NCBI GenBank assembly: GCA_934202525.1 | Contig: CAKPYB010000004.1 | Coordinates: forward strand, 62,001-126,000 | DNA: 64,000 bases | DNA from: an uncultured Prevotella sp. | GTDB taxonomy: Bacteria; Bacteroidota; Bacteroidia; Bacteroidales; Bacteroidaceae | Reading direction: 5' to 3' | In this document: one piece after another, positions 63,294 through 64,000 of the stretch | Layout: each line of letters opens with the position of its first letter | Position numbering within the stretch: the first letter of the stretch is position 1 | Position numbers and translations under genes: made by a program | Notes under the pieces: model-generated | What the model saw: the letters and a program-made list of their open reading frames with translations, nothing else | Told to the model about the DNA's origin: nothing | Database searches by the model: none

Positions 63294-64000
63294 TTACAGT
63301 CCTTCTACACCATGATCCTTAAAGAAACCTACCATGGCTGTGGTCATATAGCCACCCGTGTTCATCTTCTTGTTCGAACGCCTGCAGTTGGCTATGTAAT
63401 AATCCTTTCGCTGGAAAAAGTCCTCCAGGTCGCCAATCATATCTAACCTGAGATAGCCGCTCAACTGCTCAGCCTTCTTCTCGCTCACATCATAATTGCA
63501 TTGCAGCCGGAGTTTCAGTTTGCTCCGCTGCCCTCTCAGTTCGCTGCTCACTTCTCCACCCTCTGCAGTTTCGCCTGAAGTGCGACGGTCGTGCAGGGTA
63601 AAGGTGATGTGTTCGGGCAGGTGATGCTTCACTTTTTCACCCTCTTCCAGAAAGAAAGGCTTATAGGTAAGATACTGGTCGATGATGCGGTTCCGGTAAA
63701 GGCGCTTGAGGTCTTTGCAGGCGAAAGTCAGACATTTTCTGTCCAGTTCCGACCAGGTCTTGTAGTAATCTTCCCTGCCATGCATCAGTTGCTGGAAATG
63801 CGCCGTTTTGCTGATGGTGAATCCATTTGCAGCCCAGCAGTTCATGATGAGATATAACTTGATGCTCGATGCGCTGCGGCATTGGTTGATGGCATTGAGG
63901 TCGATATGGCTGACTCCCTTGTCATAATTGTAGAAAAACCGTATCACGTTGTTGTCGAAGCGGAATTTTACCATCCAGTTCTTGTGCCGGTCTTGGTATA
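63294..64000 (-). CDS. RepB/Rep_3-type replication initiation protein, 5'-truncated by window edge
   Basis: At least 235 residues are visible. The frame stays open to the window edge (upstream residues YQDRHKNW precede the Met at 63974), so the start is outside. Blocks VIRFFYNYDKGVSHIDLNAI, LYLIMNCWAANGFTISKT and FACKDLKRLYRNRIIDQYLT give the paired winged-helix pattern of plasmid initiators of the RepB/Rep_3 superfamily. The C-terminal half is less conserved. It suggests an integrated plasmid or a chromosomal descendant. No iterons are visible because the likely origin lies beyond the window. Confidence 0.65.
   Translation of the reverse strand, partial: YQDRHKNWMVKFRFDNNVIRFFYNYDKGVSHIDLNAINQCRSASSIKLYLIMNCWAANGFTISKTAHFQQLMHGREDYYKTWSELDRKCLTFACKDLKRLYRNRIIDQYLTYKPFFLEEGEKVKHHLPEHITFTLHDRRTSGETAEGGEVSSELRGQRSKLKLRLQCNYDVSEKKAEQLSGYLRLDMIGDLEDFFQRKDYYIANCRRSNKKMNTGGYMTTAMVGFFKDHGVEGL

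Overview
The window looks like a chromosomal segment of a gut or oral Prevotella/Segatella species (Bacteroidota), close to the P. copri group. The evidence is a SusC/SusD pair, C-terminal tails of the type 9 secretion kind, Bacteroidota-only families (DUF4199, DUF6452, DUF6048, DUF4248), few Shine-Dalgarno sequences, and many promoters of the -33 TTTG / -7 TAnnTTTG type that this phylum uses. Species assignment is inference.

Layout. 1-2.0 kb: the end of an Rpn nuclease gene, a tandem copy of its C-terminus, then a 1.2 kb gene-free stretch packed with several repeat classes. 2.2-11.5 kb: a pectin-type polysaccharide utilisation locus (SusC, SusD, GH28 polygalacturonase, GH43). 11.6-16.4 kb: a minus-strand glycogen operon (debranching enzyme, GT4 glycogen synthase-like enzyme, GH57 amylase) divergent from a Crp/Fnr regulator. 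17.4-28 kb: mostly minus-strand housekeeping genes (lipid kinase, miaA, gapA, guaA, a MurU/AmgK-RapZ cell-wall recycling pair, groESL) with mscL on the plus strand. 28.2-31.4 kb: manC divergent from an exopolysaccharide-initiating sugar phosphotransferase. 31.7-37.7 kb: an esterase, then sppA-lpxK-punA-thiL. 37.7-45.8 kb: tRNA-Phe, a second GH28, trmO, thyX, tRNA-Ser, a radical SAM protein, thiD and a PL9 pectate lyase. 46-54.4 kb: thiE, mutS2, SRP RNA with tRNA-Thr, then DUF4199, GT2, DUF6452, DUF6048, apbE and a Crp-family gene. 54.4-62.9 kb: M3 peptidase, dCMP deaminase, S41 protease, 5-FTHF cyclo-ligase, DUF721/recF, a TPR protein and ribH. The last 1 kb holds DUF4248 and a RepB-type replication initiator, probably the edge of an accessory or plasmid-derived region.

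The genes form a few functional groups. Pectin breakdown (GH28 twice, GH43, PL9, an esterase, SusCD) is spread over three places. Glycogen turnover is one operon. Peptidoglycan recycling, EPS precursor supply (manC plus the initiating transferase), thiamine synthesis (thiL, thiD, thiE) and thymidylate supply (thyX, dCMP deaminase) are scattered.

The strongest unexplained signals are non-coding: (1) intergenic tandem arrays of unrelated sequence that nearly all keep a 22-bp period; (2) a ~245-bp foldback element with two near-identical copies and one internally deleted inverted copy; (3) a shared near-palindromic site placed exactly 50.5 bp upstream of the -7 boxes of the susC and GH28 promoters; (4) two orphan promoter-terminator units that look like small RNA genes; and (5) a homologous 5' leader on two unrelated genes.
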